Shown: in pieces, positions 8,412 to 16,736 of the stretch
Layout: the number at the start of each line of letters is the position of its first letter
How positions within the stretch are numbered: position 1 is the first letter of the stretch
Origin: Bacteroidales bacterium
GTDB lineage: Bacteria > Bacteroidota > Bacteroidia > Bacteroidales > FEN-979
Assembly: GCA_023229525.1 (NCBI GenBank)
Contig: JALNZC010000045.1
Coordinates: 1-32,039 of the forward strand
Direction: 5' to 3'
DNA length: 32,039 bases
The notes under the pieces: generated by a model
What the model was told of the DNA's origin: nothing
The model's input: the letters and a program-made list of their open reading frames with translations, nothing else
The model's database searches: none
Made by a program: the position numbers and the translations under genes

Positions 8412-9623
8412 GTGAAAAATTCAGCTTCATCTGTGAACACGACTGGTGTGACAAATGTTTCCTATACCTCCGCTTCTGGGGGCGGGGAAGTGACCTCCGA
8501 CGGTGGTTCTGCCATAACCGCCCACGGGGTTTGCTGGAATACCACCGGCGCTCCTGTCATAACCGACAGTCACACTACCGATGGCTCCGGAACCGGGGTT
8601 TTCACCAGTTCACTGTCAAATCTTACACCAGGTATAACGTATTACGTGAGAGCATATGCAATCAACGGGAATGGAATCGCTTACGGCGACCAAGTCAGTT
8701 TTTCAACCCTGCAGGTTACTATCCCAACCTTGGCCACGGCTGAAGTGACAAACATCGGGCAAACCACCGCTACATCAGGAGGAAATGTCACTGCCGACGG
8801 CGGCTCGGCAGTAACAGTCCGTGGTGTTTGCTGGAGTATAACCCCCAACCCAACCATCGCCAATACCCATACCTTTGATGGCAGCGGAAGCGGCAGTTTT
8901 ATCAGCCAGCTTACAGGGCTGACAACATTTACCGGGTATTATGTCAGGGCTTATGCAACCAACAGTGCGGGAACATCTTACGGCAATCAGGTTAGTTTTT
9001 ATGCGTGCGGTGGATCTTTTAATGTAAACCATGTTACTTTGGGTGGTGTTGCGCCGGTAAATAAAACGGTTACCTATGGTACGGTAAACAACATCCCCGG
9101 CGAAACGTCAAAGTGCTGGATTATCAGCAATCTTGGCGCCGACCACCAGGCAACCGCGGTTGACGATGCCACCGAACCTTCCGCCGGATGGTACTGGCAG
9201 TTTAACCGCAAACAGGGTTACAAACATGATGGCTCAACCCGAACACCAAATACCGCCTGGATAAGCAGTATCAGCGAAAATTCCAACTGGATACCAGCCA
9301 ACGACCCGTGTGCGCTTGAGCTTGGCATTGGTTGGCGTGTCCCAAACAAAACCGAATGGATCAATGTGGATGCAAGTGGAAACTGGACCGACTGGAACGG
9401 CCCCTGGGGCTCCGGTTTAAAACTCCATGCTGCCGGGTTCCTGCACTACAGCGATGTTTCGCTGGGCTATCGCGGCTCGAACAGCTACTACTGGAGTAGT
9501 ACACAGGACGATGATGCCATTGTCAGCGGGGTCTTCCTGGGCTTCAACAACCGTTGGCTCAGCACCTGGGCCACCAGCTACAAGGCATCCGGTTTCTCCG
9601 CCCGCTGCGTTAGAGACTATTAA
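8412..9623 (+). pseudogene. 5'-truncated surface protein: FN3-like repeats plus Fib_succ_major domain
   Basis: The 403-codon frame opens at a GTG and has no signal peptide; an in-frame stop lies upstream at 8367. Two about 90-residue fibronectin-III-like repeats follow (VTNVSYTSASGGG and VTNIGQTTATSGG, each with a DGGSA..GVCW core and a YYVRAYA segment). A C-terminal domain of the Fibrobacter-type 'major paralogous' family (about 205-403) has W-rich motifs such as GWRVPNKTEW, YYWSSTQDD and the final FSARCVRDY. Related proteins are large secreted lipoproteins, so the N-terminal part with its export signal appears to be lost. The remaining frame is open, so it could be a recently truncated gene. 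Confidence 0.7.
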
Positions 9624-9717
9624 TTTATTGGATTTTTTTGGAGAAGTCACTGATCAACGGCATCAATGTACTTTTTTACACAGAGAACCAAAGAGAATTT
9701 ACAGAAGGCAACAAAAA

Positions 9718-10167
9718 ATGTCCGCCACAATTTTCCATAATCAAATCAAATCTTTCACCATTGAATGTGCGATTGCACTTTGCCTGTTTACCGGAACCAT
9801 CCTCTGTTTGCTGATACCGCCGGTCGGCAGGATATTGCTGTTATCTGCGATCCTGCCTACCGGCACTTGCTATCTTTTCTGCGGTTTATCGAAAGTCACC
9901 ACTGCCATCGACGGCCGGTTCCTCCTGTTCCTTTACCGGTTCAACTACCTAGGCGCTGCAGCGGTTGTATTGTTTCTCATGCCGGTGGTCCTGGATTGGA
10001 AATTTTCAGTGGTATTCAGCATCATAAATATTCTGGTTGGCCTGGTATGCCTCACACTCAATGCAGCCAACCGCTACCTCTACCGCATCCCCGATGAGCG
10101 CTACCTGGTTTCACAGCTCCGCATGATCCTGCTGGTGGGAGTTACGGTGATATTGCAGATGATTTAG
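9718..10167 (+). CDS. Small integral membrane protein of unknown function
   Basis: The 149-residue product is strongly hydrophobic with four likely transmembrane helices (about residues 14-32, 34-52, 68-90 and 92-112), with a possible fifth hydrophobic stretch at the C-terminus. The frame is open back to 9427, but that part overlaps the previous gene in another frame and is compositionally unlike protein, so the ATG at 9718 is preferred. I do not recognise the family. It lies upstream of a LytS-type kinase, in the same direction. Confidence 0.5.
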   Translation: MSATIFHNQIKSFTIECAIALCLFTGTILCLLIPPVGRILLLSAILPTGTCYLFCGLSKVTTAIDGRFLLFLYRFNYLGAAAVVLFLMPVVLDWKFSVVFSIINILVGLVCLTLNAANRYLYRIPDERYLVSQLRMILLVGVTVILQMI

Positions 10168-10537
10168 GCTTCTGAACCAGTTATTTCACGCGGAAATTCT
10201 TCTGAAGATCCGTTTTCTGCGAAAATCACCACCCTTTTCTGCGCAAATCTGCGAGAAATTTTTGTCATTTGTTCTGATGTTCCTGAAATTCAAAGGAGGA
10301 CACTCTGCAGAAAAAGGTTTCATTTTTGACAGTCCTGACAATCCTTACCTTTGTTTCACCACAAAATATCAAGACCATGAATCGAAAATCAGGGTAGAAA
10401 CCCCGGTATTTACCGGCAGAATGATGCTGAATACCTATTGCTGGCTTGCAAATGATCCAAATTGCCTAATTTTATACTTTAATTCATACCGACCATGAGA
10501 TTTTCGGTTTTATGGTTAGTACTATTTATTCAGGCCC
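10168..10537. other. Intergenic region upstream of the LytSR system
   Basis: This 370-bp stretch contains no convincing gene. A short open frame at 10262-10498 has no family features. The region holds one good promoter candidate (10325-10353). Confidence 0.5.
10325..10353 (+). promoter_or_regulatory. Candidate promoter upstream of the LytS-type kinase
   Basis: TTTG (10325-10328) and TACCTTTG (10346-10353) with a 17-bp spacer match the Bacteroidetes consensus. The kinase start at 10538 would leave a leader of roughly 175 nt. Confidence 0.45.
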
Positions 10538-11647
10538 ATGTCATTATCCTTTTTATCCGGAAAAAAATTAAAAGTACTCCTTCACATCGTCGTATGGTCT
10601 GCGTTGTTCGTCCTTCCAACCTACCTGCTCTATGGCGCTTCGGCGCTCGACCGGAATTTCCTGGTGGAGGTATGGTTCCAGCTTGCCTGCTATGCAGTTA
10701 TATTTTACCTGGGCTATTTCTGGCTGGCCCCGGCGTTCTTTTTCAGGAGGAGAAAACTTGCGTATTTTCTCTCTTCCGCTTTGCTGGCCCTGGCTTTAAC
10801 CGTCTCCCTGGGATTCCTGAATATACGTTTTAGTCCTTTCAACCGAGAAGAGAACCGCCAACACATGCCTTTGCCCGGAATGAAACAGCCATTAACCGGG
10901 AATGAGCCCTTCAGGCCAATGCCCGGAGGCAAACCACCGCTACCATTCAGGAATTGGCCACTCTTCAATTTCCTGCTGACCTCCTGCATGGTGACAGGGT
11001 TGAGCCTTGGTTTGCGATTGTCGGAAAAGCTCATCCTCAATGAGAGAATGCGCAAAGAGGCGGAAAAAGAAAAATTGCATACTGAACTGGCTCTGTTAAA
11101 GCACCAGATCAATCCGCATTTTCTGTTCAACACCCTGAACTCCATATACAGCCTGGCGCTTGTCAAAAGCGACATGACTGCCGAAGCGGTCATGAAGTTG
11201 TCGGATATGATGCGTTATGTAATTCAGGACGTGGAACATGAAACTGTCCCCCTCGAACTTGAACTGGAGTACCTGCTCCATTATATTGAACTTCAGAAGA
11301 TGCGTCTGAATGAGAAAGTTGATGTTCAGCTGATTATCGAAGGTGACCCAAAACCTTACCGGATTGCACCAATCATCCTGGTGCCGTTCATTGAAAATGC
11401 CTTTAAATATGGCGTCAGCTCTCATGAACATGCGGCGATCAGGATTGAGATGAAAATCTCAGGTGGATTCCTTACTTTAATGGTTTCCAACCAGATTTTT
11501 GCCGGCAGGGAAAAAACAGAGACGTTTGGTATCGGCATCCAGAATACCCGGCAGCGGCTGAGACTCATTTACCCCGGCAGGCATAATCTTGATTTGACCA
11601 ACAACGGAAAGGTTTTCATTGTTAACCTCGAAATTTCCCTGGCATGA
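10538..11647 (+). CDS. LytS/YehU-type sensor histidine kinase
   Basis: The 369-residue protein has four predicted membrane helices in its first 160 residues with a proline-rich loop between helices 3 and 4 (about 100-138). A His_kinase domain (PF06580 type) follows with the H box QINPHFLFNTLN (conserved His at about 194), and a HATPase domain with the N box PFIENAFKYG (283-292) and the GIGIQNTRQRL segment. It would sense an envelope signal and phosphorylate the LytTR regulator encoded next, which overlaps it by 4 bp. The ATG at 10538 is preferred over frames beginning at 10495. The downstream TonB receptor is a likely target of the pair. Confidence 0.88.
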   Translation: MSLSFLSGKKLKVLLHIVVWSALFVLPTYLLYGASALDRNFLVEVWFQLACYAVIFYLGYFWLAPAFFFRRRKLAYFLSSALLALALTVSLGFLNIRFSPFNREENRQHMPLPGMKQPLTGNEPFRPMPGGKPPLPFRNWPLFNFLLTSCMVTGLSLGLRLSEKLILNERMRKEAEKEKLHTELALLKHQINPHFLFNTLNSIYSLALVKSDMTAEAVMKLSDMMRYVIQDVEHETVPLELELEYLLHYIELQKMRLNEKVDVQLIIEGDPKPYRIAPIILVPFIENAFKYGVSSHEHAAIRIEMKISGGFLTLMVSNQIFAGREKTETFGIGIQNTRQRLRLIYPGRHNLDLTNNGKVFIVNLEISLA

Positions 11648-12345
11648 TGACCTGCATTGCTGTTGATGATGAGCCTCTGGCATTGGAAGTGATCAAAAAA
11701 TATGTTTCTGATACACCTTTGGTGCGGCTTACCGGTACCTTTACCGATGCTATCCAGGCATTGACTTTTCTCAAAATTCAATTAGTTGACCTGATCATCC
11801 TGGATATCCATATGCCGGATATCAGCGGAATCCAGTTCCTGCAAAGTCTGAAAGAACCGCCAATGGTGATTTTCACAACCGCCTATGCCGAATATGCGGT
11901 AAAGGGATTTGAACTCGAAGCAGTGGACTACCTGGTAAAGCCGATCAAATTCGAACGTTTCGTAAACGCGCTGGAAAAAGCACAAAAACTGATGACCATG
12001 CGTTCCGCGATCACGGTGAACACGGAAGAAGACTTCCTGTTTGTTAAATCGGGCTATGGGACCATCAGGGTCAATTTCAATGAGATCCTTTATATCGAAG
12101 GTCTCGACGATTATATTAAAATCCACTTCAAGGATGAAAAGAGGCCTGTCCTGTCGCTCATGAGTTTGAAGAGTATCCTTGAAAAACTTCCTGCCGGCCG
12201 TTTCATGCGTATCCACAGGAGTTTCATTGTTTCACTGAAGAATGTCAGAAGCATCCGGAAGAAAAACATCTTCCTGGGAAATATCAAAATTCCAATCGGC
12301 GATACATATTACGAGGCTGTACATCACTGGATTTCTGATTTATAA
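11644..12345 (+). CDS. LytTR-family response regulator
   Basis: The 233-residue protein has a receiver domain (about 1-120) with the acidic pair D8/D9, phosphoacceptor D54 in LIILDIHMPD, T78/T79 and K99. A LytTR DNA-binding domain follows (about 130-230: SGYGTIRVNFNEILYIEG...RIHRSFIVSLKNV). Regulators of this kind bind direct repeats upstream of target genes. Its start codon overlaps the kinase stop (ATGA), so the pair is translationally coupled. The 190-bp gap to the TonB receptor gene is the obvious place to look for its binding sites. Confidence 0.92.
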   Translation: MMTCIAVDDEPLALEVIKKYVSDTPLVRLTGTFTDAIQALTFLKIQLVDLIILDIHMPDISGIQFLQSLKEPPMVIFTTAYAEYAVKGFELEAVDYLVKPIKFERFVNALEKAQKLMTMRSAITVNTEEDFLFVKSGYGTIRVNFNEILYIEGLDDYIKIHFKDEKRPVLSLMSLKSILEKLPAGRFMRIHRSFIVSLKNVRSIRKKNIFLGNIKIPIGDTYYEAVHHWISDL

Positions 12346-12536
12346 ATTTGATGTACACCGGTAAAATCTTCCTGTTTACCTATTTCCTTCCACTACACTT
12401 TAAATTTGGGATAGCTTTGTCAAAACTGCGCATATTCATTCCGGTATGATCAAAAACCGATTTGAAACTCAATCCGGTACACTCACTTTTTGGCTTGATT
12501 TTTCGGATAATCCATTCAGAAATAATACATCTGCCC

Positions 12537-15257
12537 ATGCTGAATAAATTCAGTCTTATGACAGGTTTCCTGCTTGTTTCAATGCATGTTATAAGGGCTC
12601 AGGACCTGGACAAAATATTCGTTGACAAGCTATACAACACCACCTTTGATAAGGTGATTGATGACATTGCCACAGAAAATCACCTGACATTTGAGTTTGA
12701 TCATGAAACACTCAGCCAGTTTGAGCTGAACGAACGGCCCATTAAAAAACCGTTACGGATTTTCCTGGACCAGGAATGCGGACAATTCAGGTTAAAATGG
12801 ATTCAGTCTCCCGATAACATCATCCGCATCACCACCAAATACCAGGAACTTACCTCGAAACCGCAGGAAACGAAGCAACAGAAAACCTATTCCGGACCAC
12901 CACAGAAGTTCCACATAAATCTTACAGGGGTGGTCAAAGATAAAAATACCGGGGAGGCCTTGCCATTTGCCAATGTGGGAGTGAAAGGAACAGTGCTCGG
13001 CACCTATACCAACGCCGATGGTTATTTCACCCTGATCAATGTGCCCACCGATACCTCTACCCTATTGATCAGTTACATCGGTTACAAAAACGGTACGATC
13101 TTCCTTACCCCTGGCCTGCCCGTGACCAACCTCCTGATCGAAATGGAAACGGAATCACAGACACTCAAAGAGGTCGTTATCTCAGGTGAACAACAGCAAC
13201 TGCTGAATGCCAGCGACAAGATAAGCATGCTGAAGATTACACCCCAAAAACTGGCCACGCTCCCGAACATTGGTGAAAAGGATGTCATCCGGTCATTTCA
13301 GTTGTTGCCTGGTGTTTCAGCGGCCAACGAATCGTCCTCGAATCTTTATGTAAGGGGAGGCACACCCGACCAGAACCTTTTGCTGTATGATGGTTTTACT
13401 GTTTACCAGGTTGATCATCTTTATGGTTTTTATTCTGCCTTCAACTCCAATGCAATCAAGGATGTTCAGCTTTATAAGGGCGGTTTTGAATCAAAGTTTG
13501 GTGGAAGGTTATCCAGTGTAACAGAGATCACCGGGAAAGATGGCAATTCAAAAAATTTTACCATGGGAGGTGAAATCAGTCTGCTAAGTTTTAACCTGTA
13601 TCTGGAAGTCCCCATCGGGAAAAGGTTTACTTCGCTGATCGCCTTCAGACGTTCGTACCAGGGATTGCTTTACGACAAAATTTTCAAGCAGTTCAACAAT
13701 GTGAACCAGGTGAAACAGGTTTCATTCAATGGAGGTAAGGAACCGCCCGGAGGAGGCCCTTCACTCACCTCAACCGTGACCTCCTATTTTTATGACTTCA
13801 ATGCCAAATTCACCTACCGTCCATCACCGAAAGACATCCTGTCGCTGAGTTTTTACAATGGAACCGATAAACTGGACAATGGAACCAGTATGGGAAACTC
13901 ATCCGGGACCGGAGGATCCGGGTTCAGCTTCAGCATGCAGAATTCCGATCTCACCAAATATGGCAACCTGGGTGGTGGTCTCCGGTGGTCGCGTAACTGG
14001 AATAGCCGTCTGTATGGCAATACCCTGATCAGTTTATCAAATTATTACAGTAAACGCGACCGCACCAGCACCGGTAGCCATTCGGGCGGGGACAACGGCC
14101 CCGGAAGTTTCAATTCGGGTGTTAGCGAAAATAACAACCTGCTCGACCTGAGTCTTAAATCCGACTATTCATATGGGCTGAACAATAAAAACCAGCTGGT
14201 TTTCGGAGCCTTCCTCACCGACTATATCATCGCCTATGATTTTGGGGAAACAGATACCAGTATTGTCCTCCGTAAAAATGAGAATGGCATCCTCGAGGGT
14301 GGTTATCTCCAGGATAAGATCAAACTGCTGAATTCAAAACTCACCATTACACCCGGTTTACGTATGTCGTATTTCTCCCCTACCGGCAGATTGTACTTTG
14401 AACCACGGGCTTCCATTTCGTACAACCTTACCAATAAAATCAAACTTATCGGCGAAACCGGCGAGTATTACCAGTTTGCAAACCGCGTGGTGCGCGAAGA
14501 TATTCTTACCGGGAGCCGTGATTTCTGGATCCTGAGCGATGGGGACAAGATCCCGGTGAGTTCGGCATGGCATTATATTGCAGGAATCAGCTACGAAAAC
14601 ACCTCTTTCCTGGCCAGCATCGAAGGATATTATAAGAACATTAATGGTGTTACCGAATATTCGCTACGGTTCAACCCTACCCGGGAAGGAGCCACTTATG
14701 CCGAAAACTTCTTCAATGGTGTTGGATACGCAACCGGTGTCGAATTCCTGTTGCAGAAAAAGTTCGGGAATCTCACCGGATGGGTCAGTTATACACTCGG
14801 ACAAGCGAAAAATCAAATCTCCGTTTATGGTTCCGATTATTTCCCGGCATCCCAGGATGTGACCCATGAATTCAAGTTCGTATCCATGTATGATTACAAA
14901 AACTGGAGTTTCTCCCTTACCTGGCTATTTGCTTCCGGCCGGCCGTATACATCGCCTGATGGCGCCTATACTGTTAACCTGCTGAATGGAACACAGCAGG
15001 TCTTTATTGATTTCGGATCCAAGAACAGCAGCCGCCTGCCAGCCTACCACCGGATGGATATCAGTGTCAATTACCACCTCAGGAATCAGGAAACCAAACA
15101 CGAATGGGGAAATATCGGTCTTTCGATATTCAACATTTACAACCGCAGGAATATCTGGTACAAGGAATACCAGATCATCGATGGCAACATCATTGAAACA
15201 GATAAACTGTTTTTGGGATTTACTCCAAATATCACACTGACACTGAAATTAAGATAG
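12537..15257 (+). CDS. TonB-dependent outer-membrane receptor with STN and carboxypeptidase-like domains
   Basis: From the ATG at 12537 the 906-residue protein has a signal peptide (cleaved near IRAQ, about 22). An STN-type secretin domain follows (about 25-100), then a CarboxypepD_reg-like beta-sandwich (about 129-203), a plug domain (about 225-350, with SSSNLYVRGGTPDQNLLLYDG), and a large beta-barrel. An in-frame ATG at 12462 would place 25 residues ahead of the signal peptide. An STN domain often means that the receptor signals through an anti-sigma factor, but none is encoded here. With the DUF4249 lipoprotein 7 bp downstream it forms a SusCD-like uptake pair; the ligand is unknown. Confidence 0.9.
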   Translation: MLNKFSLMTGFLLVSMHVIRAQDLDKIFVDKLYNTTFDKVIDDIATENHLTFEFDHETLSQFELNERPIKKPLRIFLDQECGQFRLKWIQSPDNIIRITTKYQELTSKPQETKQQKTYSGPPQKFHINLTGVVKDKNTGEALPFANVGVKGTVLGTYTNADGYFTLINVPTDTSTLLISYIGYKNGTIFLTPGLPVTNLLIEMETESQTLKEVVISGEQQQLLNASDKISMLKITPQKLATLPNIGEKDVIRSFQLLPGVSAANESSSNLYVRGGTPDQNLLLYDGFTVYQVDHLYGFYSAFNSNAIKDVQLYKGGFESKFGGRLSSVTEITGKDGNSKNFTMGGEISLLSFNLYLEVPIGKRFTSLIAFRRSYQGLLYDKIFKQFNNVNQVKQVSFNGGKEPPGGGPSLTSTVTSYFYDFNAKFTYRPSPKDILSLSFYNGTDKLDNGTSMGNSSGTGGSGFSFSMQNSDLTKYGNLGGGLRWSRNWNSRLYGNTLISLSNYYSKRDRTSTGSHSGGDNGPGSFNSGVSENNNLLDLSLKSDYSYGLNNKNQLVFGAFLTDYIIAYDFGETDTSIVLRKNENGILEGGYLQDKIKLLNSKLTITPGLRMSYFSPTGRLYFEPRASISYNLTNKIKLIGETGEYYQFANRVVREDILTGSRDFWILSDGDKIPVSSAWHYIAGISYENTSFLASIEGYYKNINGVTEYSLRFNPTREGATYAENFFNGVGYATGVEFLLQKKFGNLTGWVSYTLGQAKNQISVYGSDYFPASQDVTHEFKFVSMYDYKNWSFSLTWLFASGRPYTSPDGAYTVNLLNGTQQVFIDFGSKNSSRLPAYHRMDISVNYHLRNQETKHEWGNIGLSIFNIYNRRNIWYKEYQIIDGNIIETDKLFLGFTPNITLTLKLR

Positions 15258-15264
15258 GAAAACC

Positions 15265-16098
15265 ATGAAAAATAACGTAGACCATAACATACCTGTGTTC
15301 CCAGCAATCATGATGGTATTCCTGTTCCTTCTGTGGGGCTTGAACTCCTGTCAGAAATCCGGAACTGCTGCTTTTACTGATCTACCGGTAGTTGAGGCCT
15401 ATCTTTCTCCCGGGGAAAAAATCAGTATTACAATCACACAAAAAGTTCCCTATGATGACGGGACAACAGTTACTTCCACCAATCTCGATGCGTTGGATGT
15501 TCGTGTGGTTTCCGGTGATATTGAATATCTGCTGGTCTCCATGGGCAGCGGCGTATACAAAGATACCTCCGGAACCATTAAAGTGATTCCCGACAGCACC
15601 TATATTTTTCATCTGAAATACAACGGAACTGAGGTAAGTTCCTCCACGATGATCCCTTCAAAACCCACCTCGGTGACCCAGTCGGTCACCTTTATCAAAA
15701 TGTCGCAGTTCGATCCTGATAATCCTACCGGGTCAACACATCCCGAACCGGTGATCATTACCTTTGCAAACACCGATGCCAGCTATTACCTCACTACCGT
15801 TGAATGCATGGATACAACCCTGGTGCCGGTTTATAAGGATTCCATTCCGGCGAACGACATGTTCTCATCCCTGCCTGTAACCGGTACCGAAATAGAAATC
15901 CAGCCAATGAGGATCCGGTATTTTGGCATGAACCGCATCATCCTGTACCACATCAACCCCGAATACAGCACCTTTTTCATGCGCCAGGCCAGCACCTCCC
16001 AAAGTTATCAGGAACCTCCTACCAACATTGTGAACGGACTTGGAATATTTACCGGGATCAATGCAGATACCCTATATCTCAATGTTATTCAACAATAA
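15265..16098 (+). CDS. DUF4249-family lipoprotein
   Basis: The 277-residue protein has a lipoprotein signal with a lipobox cysteine (LNSC, C29) and the beta-rich DUF4249 layout (LPVVEAYLSPGEKISITIT early, then SGVYKDTSGTIKVIPDSTY). Family members sit next to TonB receptors in Bacteroidetes and are thought to be surface-exposed partners. The stop codon TAA at 16096-16098 directly abuts the terminal inverted repeat of the small IS5-type element, so that insertion landed exactly at the gene's end and left the protein apparently intact. Confidence 0.85.
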   Translation: MKNNVDHNIPVFPAIMMVFLFLLWGLNSCQKSGTAAFTDLPVVEAYLSPGEKISITITQKVPYDDGTTVTSTNLDALDVRVVSGDIEYLLVSMGSGVYKDTSGTIKVIPDSTYIFHLKYNGTEVSSSTMIPSKPTSVTQSVTFIKMSQFDPDNPTGSTHPEPVIITFANTDASYYLTTVECMDTTLVPVYKDSIPANDMFSSLPVTGTEIEIQPMRIRYFGMNRIILYHINPEYSTFFMRQASTSQSYQEPPTNIVNGLGIFTGINADTLYLNVIQQ

Positions 16099-16482
16099 GA
16101 AACTGTTTTGATTTATTAAAAAGAGCAATATTGTTGAAAAGAATGTTTATAACTATATGACAATCAGCTAGATGGCTGGATTATAATTTGTAACTTTATG
16201 ATTATTAACCAGATAATTCATAAAAAGATGCAAACCTATCCAACCAATCTAACCGAAAATCAGTGGAAAGTTATTGAAATTATTCTTAGAAGTGACAATC
16301 AAAAGGTTTTTGTTGCTTTACCGAAACGTTGGGTTGTTGAACGAACATTCTCTTGGTTTGAAAGTTATCGAAGACTCAGCAAAGACTACAAGTACCTGAC
16401 CGATACAAGTGAAACAATGATTCAATTAGCCATGATTCGACTAATGCTTAACAGAATTGAAAAATAAATTCAAAACAGTTTC
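16099..16482 (+). mobile_element. Internally deleted IS5-family element (MITE-like, about 385 bp)
   Basis: Perfect 13-bp terminal inverted repeats GAAACTGTTTTGA (16099-16111) and its complement (16470-16482) frame the element; they extend further inward with one indel. The flanks TAA and TGA fit a TNA-type target but are not identical, so the target duplication is uncertain. Inside lies a fused remnant of an IS5-type transposase gene. The element cannot transpose by itself but could be moved by a full-length relative. Confidence 0.7.
16198..16467 (+). pseudogene. IS5-family transposase remnant, N- and C-terminus fused in frame
   Basis: The 89-codon frame joins the typical start of an IS5-type DDE transposase (MQTYPTNLTENQWKVIEIIL) to its typical C-terminus (LPKRWVVERTFSWFESYRRL, then DTSETMIQLAMIRLMLNRI). 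The central part with most of the catalytic core is missing. The junction is near codon 37 and stays in frame, so a small protein could still be made. Confidence 0.8.
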
Positions 16483-16504
16483 TGAATAATCAAAGAAAAA
16501 AACC

Positions 16505-16529
16505 AACTTAATGTCTGCTAAGTTTTTTT
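16505..16529 (+). terminator. Weak hairpin followed by T run
   Basis: AACTTA (16505-16510) pairs with TAAGTT (16519-16524) around an 8-nt loop, followed by a T run to 16529. It may be the terminator of the TonB/DUF4249 operon, displaced by the small insertion element. The rest of 16530-16736 shows nothing that I recognise. Confidence 0.4.
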
Positions 16530-16736
16530 GTTTACTTTAAAGTTAACTCATACAAGAAATCAAGTTAGAGAGAGAAAGAAAGCAACATTTGTTAACAGAA
16601 ATGTACCTTGAAAATAAAGCAAATTCCCATTTTATATTACTCAGCTAGGTGAAAAAAGTCATGGGGTCAGGGGGCTCACCCTATTTTAATGCCATGGAAA
16701 CAGAAAACTGCGTTTTGTAGGTTAAACATAATTCAA

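Noticed and set aside
9427..9717. N-terminal extension of the small membrane protein
   Set aside because: It overlaps the surface-protein gene in another frame and is low-complexity Ala/Pro/Thr sequence; the ATG at 9718 starts a sensible membrane protein.
10262..10498. 78-codon frame before the LytS gene
   Set aside because: No domain, signal peptide or ribosome-binding site, and it contains the promoter candidate at 10325-10353.
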